A DNA stretch of 64,000 nt from Prototheca cutis (lineage: Eukaryota; Chlorophyta; Trebouxiophyceae; Chlorellales; Chlorellaceae), in contig BCIH01000003.1 of NCBI GenBank assembly GCA_002897115.2, positions 989,561-1,053,560 of the forward strand, given 5' to 3'. Below are positions 1-11,700 of the stretch, in pieces; position 1 is the first letter of the stretch, and each line of letters begins with the position of its first letter. Under the pieces are notes generated by a model. The model was not told the DNA's origin. It was given only the letters and a program-made list of their open reading frames with translations, and did no database searches. Position numbers and translations under genes: made by a program.

Positions 1-6
1 CCCCCC

Positions 7-37
<31 letters not shown>

Positions 38-403
38 ACACACACACACAGATGGCTTCAAGCGTGGCTGTGCTCATGGCAGTGTTCAGCTACCCGCCCA
101 TCTGGGATCAGTTTACCCCAAACGTCGAGTTTGCGTCCCCCATGGTGCGGCGGGAAGTTGGGGTGCACGCTTGCATGTTGCCACGGCAGCTTGGGCGGCC
201 TGTTTGTCAGGATGGATGCATGTGCATGTGTGCTGTGCATTGGAGCCGAGGACCAGCGAGACTTCGAACAAGTAGAAGCTGGGCGGAAGCTGGGGCTGCT
301 GGGCTGGGTGGAGGGGAGGAAGCCGCATTTCTTCTCACGACGTGATTTGGCACCATAGCCTCTCTCTCTCTCTCTCTCTCATGACCCCACACACGGGCCG
401 CAG
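1..403. repeat. Low-complexity left edge: poly-C, poly-A, CA and CT tracts
   Basis: The window opens with about 27 C, then about 11 A and a short CA repeat; a CT repeat of about ten units lies at 360-380. No reading frame between 52 and 403 resembles a known protein. A good splice acceptor (CAG) ends at 403 and leads into the membrane-protein exon at 404, so this stretch is probably the intron before that exon, cut by the window edge. Confidence 0.6.
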
Positions 404-2645
404 TTGGTCGGCATTTGGATGTCTATCCTGTGCATGATCAGTTATGTGGGCAAGGAGAGCATCCAGAAGCTGTGTGTGCTCATGGTCTTCACTGCAGCCC
501 TAGCCGTCTCGGTCGGCCTCGCATGCATCTTCGTCATCGTCGGCATCCTGGGCTACGATAACCACGGCCCTGCCAGGGTGAGTGTGGAGGAGGGGGGATG
601 GCAGGTGTTGCAGCGAGGGTCCCGGCATGGGGGGCGGGGGGCCGCCATGCATGCATACTTCCCCTGCCCCGACGCGGCCCTCTACTGGTCTCCCCTTTGC
701 AACCATGCAACCAACCCCCCATAATTCATTCATGCAGATTATCCTGCTGCTGGTGTTTACGCTGCCTGTGATTGCCTTTTCGTCAGCTTACCGTAATCTG
801 CGCAAGGAGACCAAGTTTGTTGGCCTCATCGGCCAGATCTTCTTCTCACTGTCAGTATGCGGCAGCATCAACGCACCCAGGAGCGCGCTGGCTTCCTTCC
901 CGGCCATGCTCGTCCTCTACTGCTGCTTCTCCTCTACCATCGTCTTTTGCGTGGGCACACTGCTCACGCCCCTGCCGGCAGGTGTGGGATTTGGTGACCG
1001 GCTGGGGACAATGTGGTTGGTTTGGTCAAACAAAAGAGGTTGAGAGTGGTGGAATGCTGCCCGAACCAATCAGCGGGAACCCTGGCCCCGCAGCCATGCC
1101 GATCAATAACGTCTTCTGAGCATGCTATGCCCCGTTGCCCTCCTGCCACATCACCTCACATGCATCCGATACTGGCAGGCTTGCTGGCGAGGCTGGATCT
1201 GAGTCGGGCCCTGCGGGGCTGCGCGCAGCTGCTGGAGGACTGCATCGCTCTGATCCTGGACGACCTGGACGAGCATGGTCGGCTGGCAGCGGCGAGTGGT
1301 ACATTCGGCGAGCCGGGGCTCAACGTGGATCAGGGCCTGTATGACGATGTGATGAAGATCCACCAAATCTCCTTTGACACGGGAAAAGCCATCACAGTGC
1401 GTTCGTTCTGGGTGGTCTTGTGGTGGCGGTTTTCTTGGCGGGGCCCGTGAATGCTGGGGGATATGGAGTTGCATGCTCCGGCATCTCACGTCGCCGTCCT
1501 TGCGAGGCCATCTTCATCAAGACCAGCATGCCAACAGCACCCATCTTCTCCCCTGCTCCTCCCCCCAACGCACACAGTCGTGCCGAATGCTGGCGTGTTC
1601 AGCCCGTGCAGAGTTTGATCTCTACCGGCCCACCCATTTTTTCCCATTTCGGGCGATGTGGAAGCTTACCCTTCTTTCGCGGCTGCTGCTGTCTGTCGAA
1701 ACCGTCATGATCTACCCCGTGCAGGTTGCGGAGGCGGCGATGGGGTTTGTGGCTTTCCCTGGCTGCTACGGGGCATTCTCTCTTGTTTTCTGTATCACAT
1801 GCTGATGCAGCGGAACCTCTGCGCTGATCCTCCCCAGTCCCAACCCCAATCCTAATTCAGCCCCGCCCCCCAAACACACACACAGGCCGGCCAGCTGCAG
1901 CTGATGTTGGTGCAGGCACACGCGGAGGCTTTTTGCACCGTGCGCACAACGGCAGCGGAGGCGATGCGGGGCCTGGCCGACAGCCTGGGCCGGGGCGCTC
2001 CAGTCGAGCCGGGGTTGCGGGCGCTGGGTCGGTTGCACCGAGCGCTGCGGGCGCTGCTGGCCATCGGCGCGGCCATCCCGCCCGAACTGCAGCTCACACC
2101 AGAGACCATGGCCTTTAACATCCTGTCTAGCGACCTGGTCACTGCGCTGAGTCAGCTGTGGCACGTGTTTGCCGTCCTGCCGGCGGCGCTGGCGGCCGAT
2201 CAGCCCGCCGCGAGGCGCCAGGTGGCGCGATATCTGCGACTCTACCCGCTCCACGACCTCGACATCCAACACGGCCGCATCAGGGCCGTGCACAGCCCCA
2301 ACCGCTTGTCTTCCCTCTCGGTGAGTGTTTTCTGCACGGGGGGTGGTGCAGGAGAAGACAAGGGAGGGGGGCTGTGTGATGGATGGGTAGACCGGTGTGA
2401 CTCTTGTTGCCAATGTCGCTGTATTGCATTGCCGGGCCACCTCTGCCCGACGTTGCTTCCTCTGGCCTTGCGGACACCACTCCCTTCAACTCTCCCATCG
2501 TCCTGCAGGATGCTCAAGGCCGGGAGATGCTGGCGGTTCTGACGGCGTCCCTGGTGCACCGCAGCATGCACATCGACCGCTCTGCCCACGTGGGCGAACC
2601 CAGTCTGGCCGTGGATATCACCGATGAAAAGGCCATGAAGGCCAG
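404..2645 (+). CDS. FUSC/ArAE-like multi-pass membrane protein, partial at both ends
   Basis: Six exons join in frame: 404-577, 738-981, 1179-1396, 1578-1724, 1886-2320 and 2509-2645. The first two encode hydrophobic helices separated by a short basic loop (YRNLRKETK), which is a block of four or five membrane spans. The later exons are cytosolic and helical. Exon 4 has an R-P-x(5)-PFRAMWKLTLLSRLLL stretch resembling the P-W-K-x-Y-x-K-x-G-x-L segment after the membrane domain of ALMT and fusaric-acid-resistance (FUSC/aromatic-acid exporter) proteins. Those families export organic or aromatic acid anions, so an anion-efflux role is an inference. The 5' exons lie beyond the left edge. The 3' end is missing: after 2645 the presumed intron runs into a long GT repeat and no further exon is found before the opposing HSP90 gene. 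The family call is tentative. Confidence 0.45.
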
Positions 2646-2708
2646 GTGTGAGAGGAAAATGGAATCTTTTGGGGGATTTGTTGATGGAGATTTGGCGGGT
2701 GAATTGAG

Positions 2709-2833
<125 letters not shown>

Positions 2834-2944
2834 GCGGGGCATGGGGTGGTTATCATCAAGGATCAACGGGATGCATCCTGAATTCAGAAGGCCCCCCACC
2901 CCGGCCGCTCACAAACAAACATCACTGCACAGAACAACACAGAC

Positions 2945-4066
2945 CTGGCCGATGAGGCTGGCATCATGCTTCTCCTTCATCTGCTCCATGAATTTCTTGG
3001 TGCCTGACCTGGCAATNGTCCCCAGCGACGACAGCAACTCATCCTTGGTCATGCCGATGCCCGAATCCCTATGCAGTTTGGGTACAAGGCAGATTGCGCG
3101 ACTGACCTGGCAGTGATTACAAGTCGTAGCTGTCCCAGGACAAGCAGCTGCGCCCCACCAAAGCCAGGCCACCAAAAATACCACAAACAAAAAGAAGCAA
3201 ACAAGCACCCACCATAATCACCCAGTCACCACCACCCCACCACACACTCACTCGATGACAACGGTCATTGCCTCGGGGTCAGCACGGATCTTGATCTCCA
3301 GCTCCGAGCCCGTCTTGTATTGCTCCGGGTCCTGGAGCGCCGTGATCCTGCAGAGGTGCAAGTTGGATGGAAGCGGGATTAAGCAGTGCTGAACCCATGT
3401 GTGATGCTTGGGCACAAAGAGAAGGCAGCCACTGCGTGAACAGGCAGACACACTGACTGATGAAAGAGGACCCCGTGTCAACGGCCCAGCAAACTTGTCA
3501 GACACGCTTTTGCATGCAAGGTTTGACGAGATCCATTTNAAAGACATCCCTGGAAAAGAGGGGCCCCTCTGTCACAGCACTCCACTCCTCAATCACCGCA
3601 CCTGATCTTGTCCAGGGCATCCGAGGCGTTGGAGACCAGCTCGCGCATGAAGACCTCCTTGTGGGAGTAGAGCGAGTTGACGATGATATCCATGAAGCGG
3701 TCCACCTGTGTGGACGTGGGACAGCTGGTACTGGTAAAGTAAGGAAGGGTTCAGGGTGCTGAAACNNGTGCCTCTCGCTGGAGCAGCTGTTGTGGAGTCA
3801 TACCATGCGTTGCAGCTGCCCACCCTCCCCCTGCCCCGCACCTCTGCCTGGTAGGTAAAGGTCTCCTCATCCTTGGCTGGGCCCTCGGTGGCGGTAGAAG
3901 AAGCNCTCACAACAAAGGAAGGGTGCACCATCCTCTGAATCACGGATCTGCCAACCCTGGGGCGCTGGCAGGCGGCGCTGAGGCCCGAGTACGAGGCAGG
4001 CCCGGCGACGGCAGGCCTCATCAGACGGGCAGCAGGGCCGACCAGCCCAGGGGCGCTGGCCTGCAC
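2945..4066 (-). CDS. Organellar HSP90 chaperone (HSP90C/TRAP1 type), 5' part only
   Basis: HSP90 is an ATP-driven homodimeric chaperone. Four minus-strand exons splice cleanly: 3842-4066, 3602-3705, 3252-3347 and 2945-3068. The start at 4066 opens a roughly 50-residue Ala/Arg/Ser-rich presequence lacking acidic residues, so plastid or mitochondrial import is expected. The GHKL ATPase domain follows: FTYQAE, then a [20 protein letters not shown] block holding the catalytic Glu and Mg-binding Asn, then DSGIGMT and [11 protein letters not shown], ending at SLIGQ. In the family the next residues are FGVGFYSA, but no such exon exists to the left; the intron runs into the GT repeat and then the opposing gene. 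About 80 percent of the protein is therefore absent, probably through an assembly join rather than true truncation. Plastid and mitochondrial forms cannot be separated from this fragment. Confidence 0.85.
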
Positions 4067-4587
4067 TCAATCGTAGTGGGGAAACTATCAACAGCACGCA
4101 ATGCAGACGACACGATACGCACATTGGGTGGTTTGCCGCTGTGTCAGTGCGAACGGAAACCCCACGCACCAGCGCCGGCGATGCAGACATCCGTCGCATC
4201 ATGATTGCCATTCTTGACAGCATATGAATGAACCGTGGTCCCGATTCCCTCACTGATCTTGGTTAAGAGTAACACATATGGGTCGCCATGCATGCAAGGC
4301 GTTGATGCTGTGAAGGCTGGGAGCAACTGCGGTTGGTCGAAGGTTCGTGAAAAAGCCTCTGTTGGACTGTCGTTCATCGATCGCAACTGGCCGGCCGGCC
4401 AGCCGGAAATTGATGGGCTTCCGCCCTCTCCATGCGGTCCCTACTGGTGCCATCACACTCGTTCAGCACAAGCCCTGGACGGCGCATTGAAATCGGGATT
4501 GATCCCCAGTGTTGTGCAGGCATAGCACGCGCGGATCGTCTGTGTGTCGTGCTGGGAGGTCCGCAGGTCGGGCGAGTGGGTGACGCC
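4067..4587. promoter_or_regulatory. Divergent intergenic region between HSP90 and SWP1
   Basis: This 521-bp stretch separates two head-to-head genes and should carry both promoters and 5' untranslated regions. I see no TATA-like box at a convincing distance and no further coding exon. Confidence 0.4.
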
Positions 4588-5606
4588 ATGGTGGGCCCGG
4601 CACCCCGCCCAAAGGCAGGCCTGGCATCGGCTGCTGTACTCGCTCTTCTATTGTGCGTCGCACGATCATACGCGGTACGTGGATACTGGTGACGTTCCAG
4701 TGATTGCGACCTGCTGTTCGGCAAGTGATCGCACAACCCGGAAGCCGTGGCGGCAGCTGTTTGAAGGGGATTCCCTGACACCTCCCTTCGTCTTGATGCC
4801 AGGCCGAGCTGGTGGTGAGCGATGTTNGGGTGTCCTTTGAGGAGAGCGACGGCACAGCGACGCCCGTGGCCACCCTGGCTTCCACCAGGGATATGCTGGC
4901 CGAGCCACTGGCGCTCCACCCGGGGCGCAAGCTCAAGGTCAGCTTCCTCGTGGAGGCCGGGGGCGAACCCTTCCGCCCACAGCAGGCGGTGTTGACGGCC
5001 AGTTCCGGCACTCTGGAGGCCGGTTTCGCAGCCAAGCACACCAAGGGCGGGCGCATGGCCGTCACTGTACCCCTGCCTGCCTTGGCCAAGCGCCTCCCGC
5101 CCGGCCCCGTGGCCCTGGCCGTGGTCGTGGGCGACGCCTCTACGACCCCCGGCGCGGTGCGCTGGCAGCTGGGCACGGCGACGCTTCCTGTCGACCGGGC
5201 CTGGGACGCAGTAGTTGAAGCGGCCGCGGCGCTGGGCCCCCGCCCCGTAATCACGCACCAACACCGGCCACCGCAGCGTCGCGCCAACCCACTGGCACCT
5301 CTGATTGCCATCGTCGGCCTGGGAGCGCTGCTGGTGGCGTACGTGGTGCTACTGCACCCGGCGCTGCTGTCGGGGCTGCACGGGCTGACGAACCCGGGCC
5401 GCGGCCGCCCGCTGGCCGCGGGGTTCCAGGCCGCGCTGGCGGCCGCGCTGGTGACGCTGGTGCTGTTCTGGCTGCGCCTCTCCCTGCTGCAGACGCTGCC
5501 GGCGCTGGGAGGCGTCGCCGTCATGCTCAACATGGCAGGGGGACAACTGTCCAAGTACACCGCCGTGCAAGCGGCCCGGCAGGCCGATCCCAAGAAGACC
5601 AACTGA
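4588..5606 (+). CDS. SWP1: Oligosaccharyltransferase subunit Swp1/ribophorin II
   Basis: This is a non-catalytic subunit of the ER oligosaccharyltransferase that transfers the lipid-linked glycan to Asn. Two exons join in phase: 4588-4674 and 4803-5606, giving about 296 residues. Exon 1 is exactly a signal peptide (MVGPAPRPKAGLASAAVLAL and on to a YA cleavage site). Exon 2 begins with a beta-rich lumenal domain and ends in a three-helix membrane domain. The linker PVITHQHRPPQRR before the first helix matches the HxRPPxKRP signature in ribophorin II, and the last helix is followed by a short basic tail (AARQADPKKTN). The length is close to yeast Swp1 and much shorter than animal ribophorin II, so it is the minimal form. 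It is head-to-head with HSP90. Confidence 0.8.
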
Positions 5607-6015
5607 GCTCTTTTGGATTGGTTGGGTTTACATGGTTGGCGCCGTGACGCACGGGCCATATGCATGGCGGGCACGTGTTCTTCTGTGCTGAGGGCAGATC
5701 TGTAAGCAGCAGTCGCCCCATGGTGGACCACTTCCCAGGGAGAAGAGGCTTCCNCCCACAGAACCCAGCCCCTGCCATCCCTATGTCCAATCCTCACGNG
5801 GCCTTGTCATCACAGCAGCCCAGCTCTTTACTGTGTTTCTTGGTTCCCCCTGGGACAAACAATGAATGTTGTTGCTACTCTGCAAGCGTACGCATGCTTC
5901 TCACTGGCATGTTTTGGAACCCCTACCGTACAGTTCTCCGGAGATTTCAGCGATGTGCACAACGCAGGGAGCAGGGTTTGCAGCAAGAGCCCCGGACAGG
6001 TGTGCACTGACGGGT
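5607..6015. other. Intergenic, convergent 3' ends
   Basis: This 409-bp spacer lies between the stop of SWP1 (+) and the stop of the aminotransferase homologue (-). No coding or RNA feature was recognised. Confidence 0.5.
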
Positions 6016-8219
6016 TTACCATCCCATGTAAGTGGCGACGCCGTAGGGCACAGGGGTGTGCGGATCTCCCATCTCATCAGCCATCTCCGGATCGGCATCA
6101 TCCCGCATCATCACACGGATCTGCAGCGCCACCTTGCCTGCGGTGCTGTCACCGAAATCTGTCCGGTCCCACTGCACGGGGGTTTTGGGTTGTTGGGAGT
6201 TTTGGGGGGTTGGTAGAAAGAGGGAAGGGCATGCAGCCAGCCAGGTAAGGGGAATGTCCAGACCTAAAGGCAGGCCCTTATCCGACTCCTNAGACAATCC
6301 CCCCAGCACATCCAGAGACACAAAGAAAACACTCGTACCTTGGTGATGGGCATGACGGGGAGGCCTGGACCGATGACCATGGCTTCCAGGCTCCCCTTGG
6401 CTTCCTCCACGGAGATTGGCCGCTGTTCGACCGCNCAGATGCCTTCCATGCCCTCCCGGATGGCCTGCGGCAGCAGCCGCACTGCCCGGGCTGCGCAGAC
6501 CGAGGCGCGCCCTGCGCCAAAGGGGGGCAGGACCAGCACCCCTTCAGGCAGCAGGAACGCCGGCCACCCCGCGGTGCAATCCGCCACGNTGCCGTCGCCA
6601 CCGAGGAGTATGCCGTGATCAAATCCCTCGGCCCGTGCATCCTGCGCGGCCAGGATCCGCGGCAGGCAGCCTACCGTGCCCAGCGATGCAAAGTACGGCG
6701 GGAGCGGTGGCACGGGGCTCGTCTTTACCCGCCACCCATTGAGGTGATCTGCAGTTTTCATTGTGAGGTGGGGTGGACTGACAGGCTCTCTTGACTGGGA
6801 TTGTGGCTGCCGGGCTGGTTGTGGCCACAGCATCACTACAGTCCCGTACATGCATAGAAAACAACGGCCGCCAGATGCACGGGTGCCAACCCCACCCACA
6901 CACATACATCCCAGTGGCACCTACCTCCTTCGTGGACCTCGGAGGGNTCTTCCACGCTGGATACAATGACGTAGACGGTCGCATGCTCGCAAGCCGTCCC
7001 CGGCAACTCAAAACCGCCGCGACCGGCACTGGCAATCACCTGGATCTGGCCTGCAGGCCATCGTCGTCGGGAGCGATTGACAGGTTGCTGAGGATTTGGT
7101 CACAAGTTGTTGGACGCACATGGGCCGTTGGAGAGAGNCATCTGGATGCAACCAACATGCAGGGCATCGGCCAAAGTTCTTTTCTCTGATACAAATCAAA
7201 GTCTGCCTTCCCTCCCCGGCCACGCATATTCAAAACCCACCCACCCACCGGCAAGACTGCTCACCGTCGAGTTTGCAGGAAAGCGCGGCAGTTTCCAACA
7301 CAGTCCTCGCCAGCTGGTCAGGNGACAGGCCCGGAGCCAGGGGGATGTCGGCCTTGACCATGGACATGAACAGGCTAGTGGANGGGGAGAACAGGGGTCC
7401 ATGGGGGGCCTATCTTGTTCATCCCCGGCACTGACAGCNCAGCAGGCACGCTGGGGAGTCGAGGCACCCGTCAACGCGCTGATTCGAGGGATCTTCAGCA
7501 AGCTTACAGTGGCAGGGACACCCAGTGCCAAGACTCGACAACCTGGCTGGAGGAAAACCACCACCACACGCTGCACCATACCACCACACCTGTCCAGATG
7601 TTCCCGCAACAGATATATGCAGCCTCCACTGAGCTGCAGCGTCTCGATCACGGCATGGCCCTTGTGCAGAGCGTGGTCATCCACAGGGAGACACATGAGT
7701 GCCGGGTCTGTCGTTGCGCCGCCGAGCTCGCTGGAGTAGAATGCGGCAGCCCGTCCGGTTTGCCAGGCCGATTGCCGCTCGTGCATCGCATCCAGCGTCT
7801 GTGAAACAGAAGAGGGAGGTGGGGAGGCGTTCGCATCAGAGTGTGCAGGGCCCAGGGCAGCAGTGCACAAGGGCCTTGGCTCAGTGTCCCTGACTGCCAC
7901 TGCTGCAAGCCGCCTCTCAGTCTCCAGAAAACACCCCAGAACAGCAACCGACCTCCTCGTAGCTGAGCAGTCGCACGGCGGCGGTTCGAGACAAGCTCGG
8001 GCTCAGTGGGTGCTTGGGAAGGGGCAGTGCGTGGCAGCATGTGCGCGCCAGCCTGCGTGGGGCTGCCAGGGGGTTCAGCACGCCGAACCAGGGCCCCTTC
8101 CCACAGCCGCCTGGGTCGGGCCGGCAGGTATTTCTAGCATGGCGGCAGCTGGTCGCATGGACATGCATCATCTGAGACATGGCATATTCAATCAATGCCA
8201 CTGCATCGACAGCTCCCAC
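6016..8219 (-). CDS. Fold-type IV aminotransferase homologue (BCAT/D-AAT/ADCL family), probable pseudoenzyme
   Basis: Six exons give continuous homology: 7953-8219, 7590-7798, 7265-7374, 6925-7050, 6339-6748 and 6016-6171 (about 425 residues). Landmarks in order are FYSSELGGATTDPALM, DDHALHKGHAVIET, IASAGRGGF, ILLGGDG and AMVIGPGLPVMPITK with a final WDRTDFGD. These match class IV PLP enzymes of the branched-chain/D-amino-acid aminotransferase type. Several cofactor positions are changed. The Schiff-base Lys expected in the FAT-x-KS-x-NYLP motif is Gly (FASLGTVGCLP, codon 6678-6680); the VAE Glu is Asp (VADCT); and HLDR reads HLDS across the best exon junction. The protein therefore probably cannot form the internal aldimine. 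The first exon is rich in Arg, Ser and Pro and could be a transit peptide; the start at 8219 is the least certain point. Confidence 0.75.
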
Positions 8220-8704
8220 AGTTCAGGGATCCCTGTTCACGATCTGTTGACAATCAGGTGTGGCACCGAAACGGGGGTCGTGGGACCTGCGCCTGAGCAG
8301 GAGTACGCTGCCCTGGCCGCCCCACTGCCGTGCTAAAAAATTCACATCAATATGATATTTCACGACATGCGCTGTGACCAGAACAGGCGCCAGAACCGGC
8401 ACTCTGCAGAGTTGGCCGAGGGAACAGAGGCCACGTCCTTGGGCGCAAACAGTGGGTTTTTTTGCGTGCCCGCTACCGTGTCCCCGCTGCCACGAGAAAA
8501 TGAGGTGTTGACAACGTGAAGACCTGGGCAGCGTCGAACTCCGGACATCCATTCGTTACTTCTGTCGTGGAATAAACGAGTCAAACTGCAGTACTGTTGG
8601 CGATCTATATGTGTTTTTTGCTAGGCTCATTGAAACCCCACGGGGTTTGGGGCTCCCGAAAACCCTACTCCAACCCCCAGCTCCGGGATGTCTAAGAAAG
8701 CACC
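8220..8704. promoter_or_regulatory. Divergent intergenic region between the aminotransferase homologue and the telobox-Myb gene
   Basis: This 485-bp stretch lies between two head-to-head starts. It is less GC-rich in its middle (about 8340-8640). No coding exon or convincing core promoter element was seen. Confidence 0.4.
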
Positions 8705-11700
8705 ATGCCGCAGCGAGCGTACAATATCTGGTCCCCAGAGGAGGTGGAGGCCCTTAAAAAGGGCGTTGAAGTGCATGGCGTCGGCTTCTGGGAGCACATC
8801 AGGAACGACGCCCGGTTCGCCGTGCTGAGGTACGGCACGGGGACTGGCTGCGGGGGACGTGCCAGAGCACTCGGTGCTTCACGTTGTCGCAGATGCAGCG
8901 GCGGCGGGGTGGTGTATGTGTTTGTTTCGACACCGTGAAGTATTTTCTGGAATATCTGGTGCCAGCAGCCTGCGAACGAGGTGGCCGCTGTCCCCGGTCT
9001 CCTACAGGGGACGCACTGGCGTGCAGCTCAAGGACAAATGGAGGAACATTGTCAAGTTCCACTTTGCTGCGGGAGAGGCCACTGCGCCCAGGTGAGATCA
9101 TTTCTTGTCTCATGGAGGGTGCTGTTCATGGATCTGTTTCCCTCTGTTGTGTCTGCTTGANTGCTCTTAGTCGTTTGTTCTGGGGCNCTGTGGGTGGATG
9201 GTTGTCCCCGGTTGGCGACTGTATCTGCTGTTTTGGACCGTCATCCGTGGCCAGGGGTCTACAGATTTGGAGGTCCTGNGTGCTTTTTGTGCGTGTGCTC
9301 GCATGCAAAGGACCTTGANTGCCGGTTGTCTAGGAGGGGATGGCGTGAGGCCCTGCCCATCGCTGCTCCTCGACCGGGCCGAGACACAAACNGGGCACCT
9401 TTCAAGTACGCACAGGAACCGTGCTGCGGCGGGCAGCACCAAGGTCCGTGGCTCTGGAAAGCGGCGCTCACGACGCACCAGCGACTCTGAACACGCCTCG
9501 CCAGGGGGTGGGGAGCCCGTCTGGCCCGCAGCGTCCGTGCCCCCNGCGGCCGCCGACCGTGCCCCCGCCGCGGTGCCAAGGGAGGAAGGTGAGGAGGAGA
9601 AGGAAGCAAGGAACATCGCTTTTTACTCTTCGTCCCTGGCATCGTATGCCGTGGCCAACGCCGTCGCGAGGAACAGCCCTGACCCTCAGCGCACGGCAGT
9701 CGCCGATGCTGCGGAGGCCACGCTCACCATTGCCAAGTCCCTGCTCAAAGGTGCATGTTGAATGGGGGAAGGAGATGCCATGGGTGAAAGTAACATGGGC
9801 CAGCAGCATTGTAAGTAAGCAAAGGCACTGTCCAGCATTCTGACCCTCAAATATTTCCCTCTTCCACTCTGCAGGTGGCCCTGACGGTCTGAAGCAGGAG
9901 CAAGCTGGCTCGCACCCNGCATCATCTAGTGGCGGCCAGCAGCCCGGGAGCGCCGGTGCCGGCGGGCACGTCGGCGACTCGAGCCGNGTGTGGGAGGACC
10001 GGCGGTATGGCATCTATGACGAGCGGCGGTACCGGCAGGCCGTGGCCCCCGGGGAGACCCCTCCCGCGGCCGCCACCGGAACAAACAGCAACGGCCGTGG
10101 NAGCGGCACGTCGGGCAGTCGGGGCCACTCGCATGCGGGGATGAGCGGCGGCCCAGCGGCTCGCCGGTCGAGCGCCGGGTCGCGACCGTCCATGGCGGCA
10201 GTGCCGCCCGTTGCCAATCGTCCTGCACAGTCCATCAGCCTGATGTTTGAGGGCCCGGCCACGCTAGCACCGGACCCATTTGAGCAGGACGCACGAGCGC
10301 GATGGCCGGGGTCTAACGTGCTCGTCTCGGCGCCGGGCGGCAGGGCCAGCAACGGACGTGCTGCCACTGCCGTGGCAGCATTCAAGGCGATGGAAAATGG
10401 TGACCGCGGTGCACCGAGGCCGGGGCCCAGGTCGTCCCCTGGCCCCTGGACAGACGGCTCCATACGGTGTCAGGGCTGCGGCGTGGCCGTGCATGTGCCG
10501 CCTGCTGGCATCAGGAATAGTAGCACCCATCGGCAGACGGTGCTGTGCCCCGAGTGTGAACCCGCATCACTGTCGCCCGTGGAGGCGGCGGCAGCCGATG
10601 GCTCGGTGCACATGGAGCGTGTGCTGAGCACAGCCCGGCAGCTCAGCGACGACCGTATGGGGAGCATGAATGACTCTCTGGTTCGTGACATTGCGGCCTT
10701 CATGGACGTACTGCCCCTCAGCTCGCTGACGCCGCGGTCCCGAGGCCTGGGACCCGGGCCGCTGAGCTCGCCCTGGGCCGACGGTGGCGACCGCCGCGGC
10801 GGGGCCCGGGAGGCCCCAGCCGCGCCGACGCCGCNGCCACACTGGGGGGGCAAGCGCAGCCGCGGCAGCCGGCGTCGTCGCGCCGACTGCAGTAATCCCG
10901 GCTCCGATGACGATGAAGAAGATGATGATGCTGACGACCATGTTGAAGATGGAGACGGCAGGGTCGGTGGCGGGATTGATCCTCCTTCTGGCGGGGGAAA
11001 GCGGCGGCGTGGGCCGGCCCGACAGCACCGGCTACCCACCCGGGAACCCTGGGAATTTGCGCTGGACGACGGGCCCCCCGAGCCCTCTTTTCCTGTTCCG
11101 CTGCCGGCTGTTCGGAGACTGGACGCCGGGTTCCAAGCCGCGGATGGGCCACGGAGTCGGGAAGCCGGGCGACTGCGGTCGCGGTCGTGGTCGCGGCGGG
11201 ACGACGGGGCCAAACTTCCNATCGTTGCTGCAGCGCAGGAGCTGGCTTCCGCGNTGCCGCTCGAGCTGTCGCTGCCGCCGGCGGCGCTGCTGGAGATGTA
11301 CCGTTTCCTGGGAGGCGTCGACCCCGGCAGGTCACCGAGCAGAGGGAGCGGGGNTCCGGGGTCTGGCNCAAGGCCGCTGGGGACGCTGCCGCCCCTGCCG
11401 CCGGCGGCACCCACCAGGCCCTGGCCGCTGGGAGGCGGAGGCCCTCCCGCCACGGACGGCNGTGGGTGGCGCGACGGGCCGTTGCCCGTGGCGCCGCTGG
11501 CCCTCGACCCTGGCAGTGTCCATGGNCTTGCTGCACCACANCCAGGGCGAGGGGCGTTCCATGTTGCCGAAGACGGGGGCAGCAGGAACACCGTCCGAGG
11601 GGCCATCCGGACGGGGATAACGGGCCTGATCCGGCGTTCGCCCACGCCGCCGCTGCCGGATGCGGTCGTCACGCCCCCGGCCGCGGCGATGCATCCCGGA

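Noticed and set aside
4463..5797. 444-codon minus-strand open frame
   Set aside because: Antisense to SWP1, which has a clear signal peptide, splice site and family signature on the plus strand.
7470..7560. An extra aminotransferase exon reading VLALGVPATVSLLKIPRI
   Set aside because: Joining 7590 directly to 7374 keeps phase and gives a better family match (EHLDSLFMSMVKADIPLAPG); the extra exon would break the phase.
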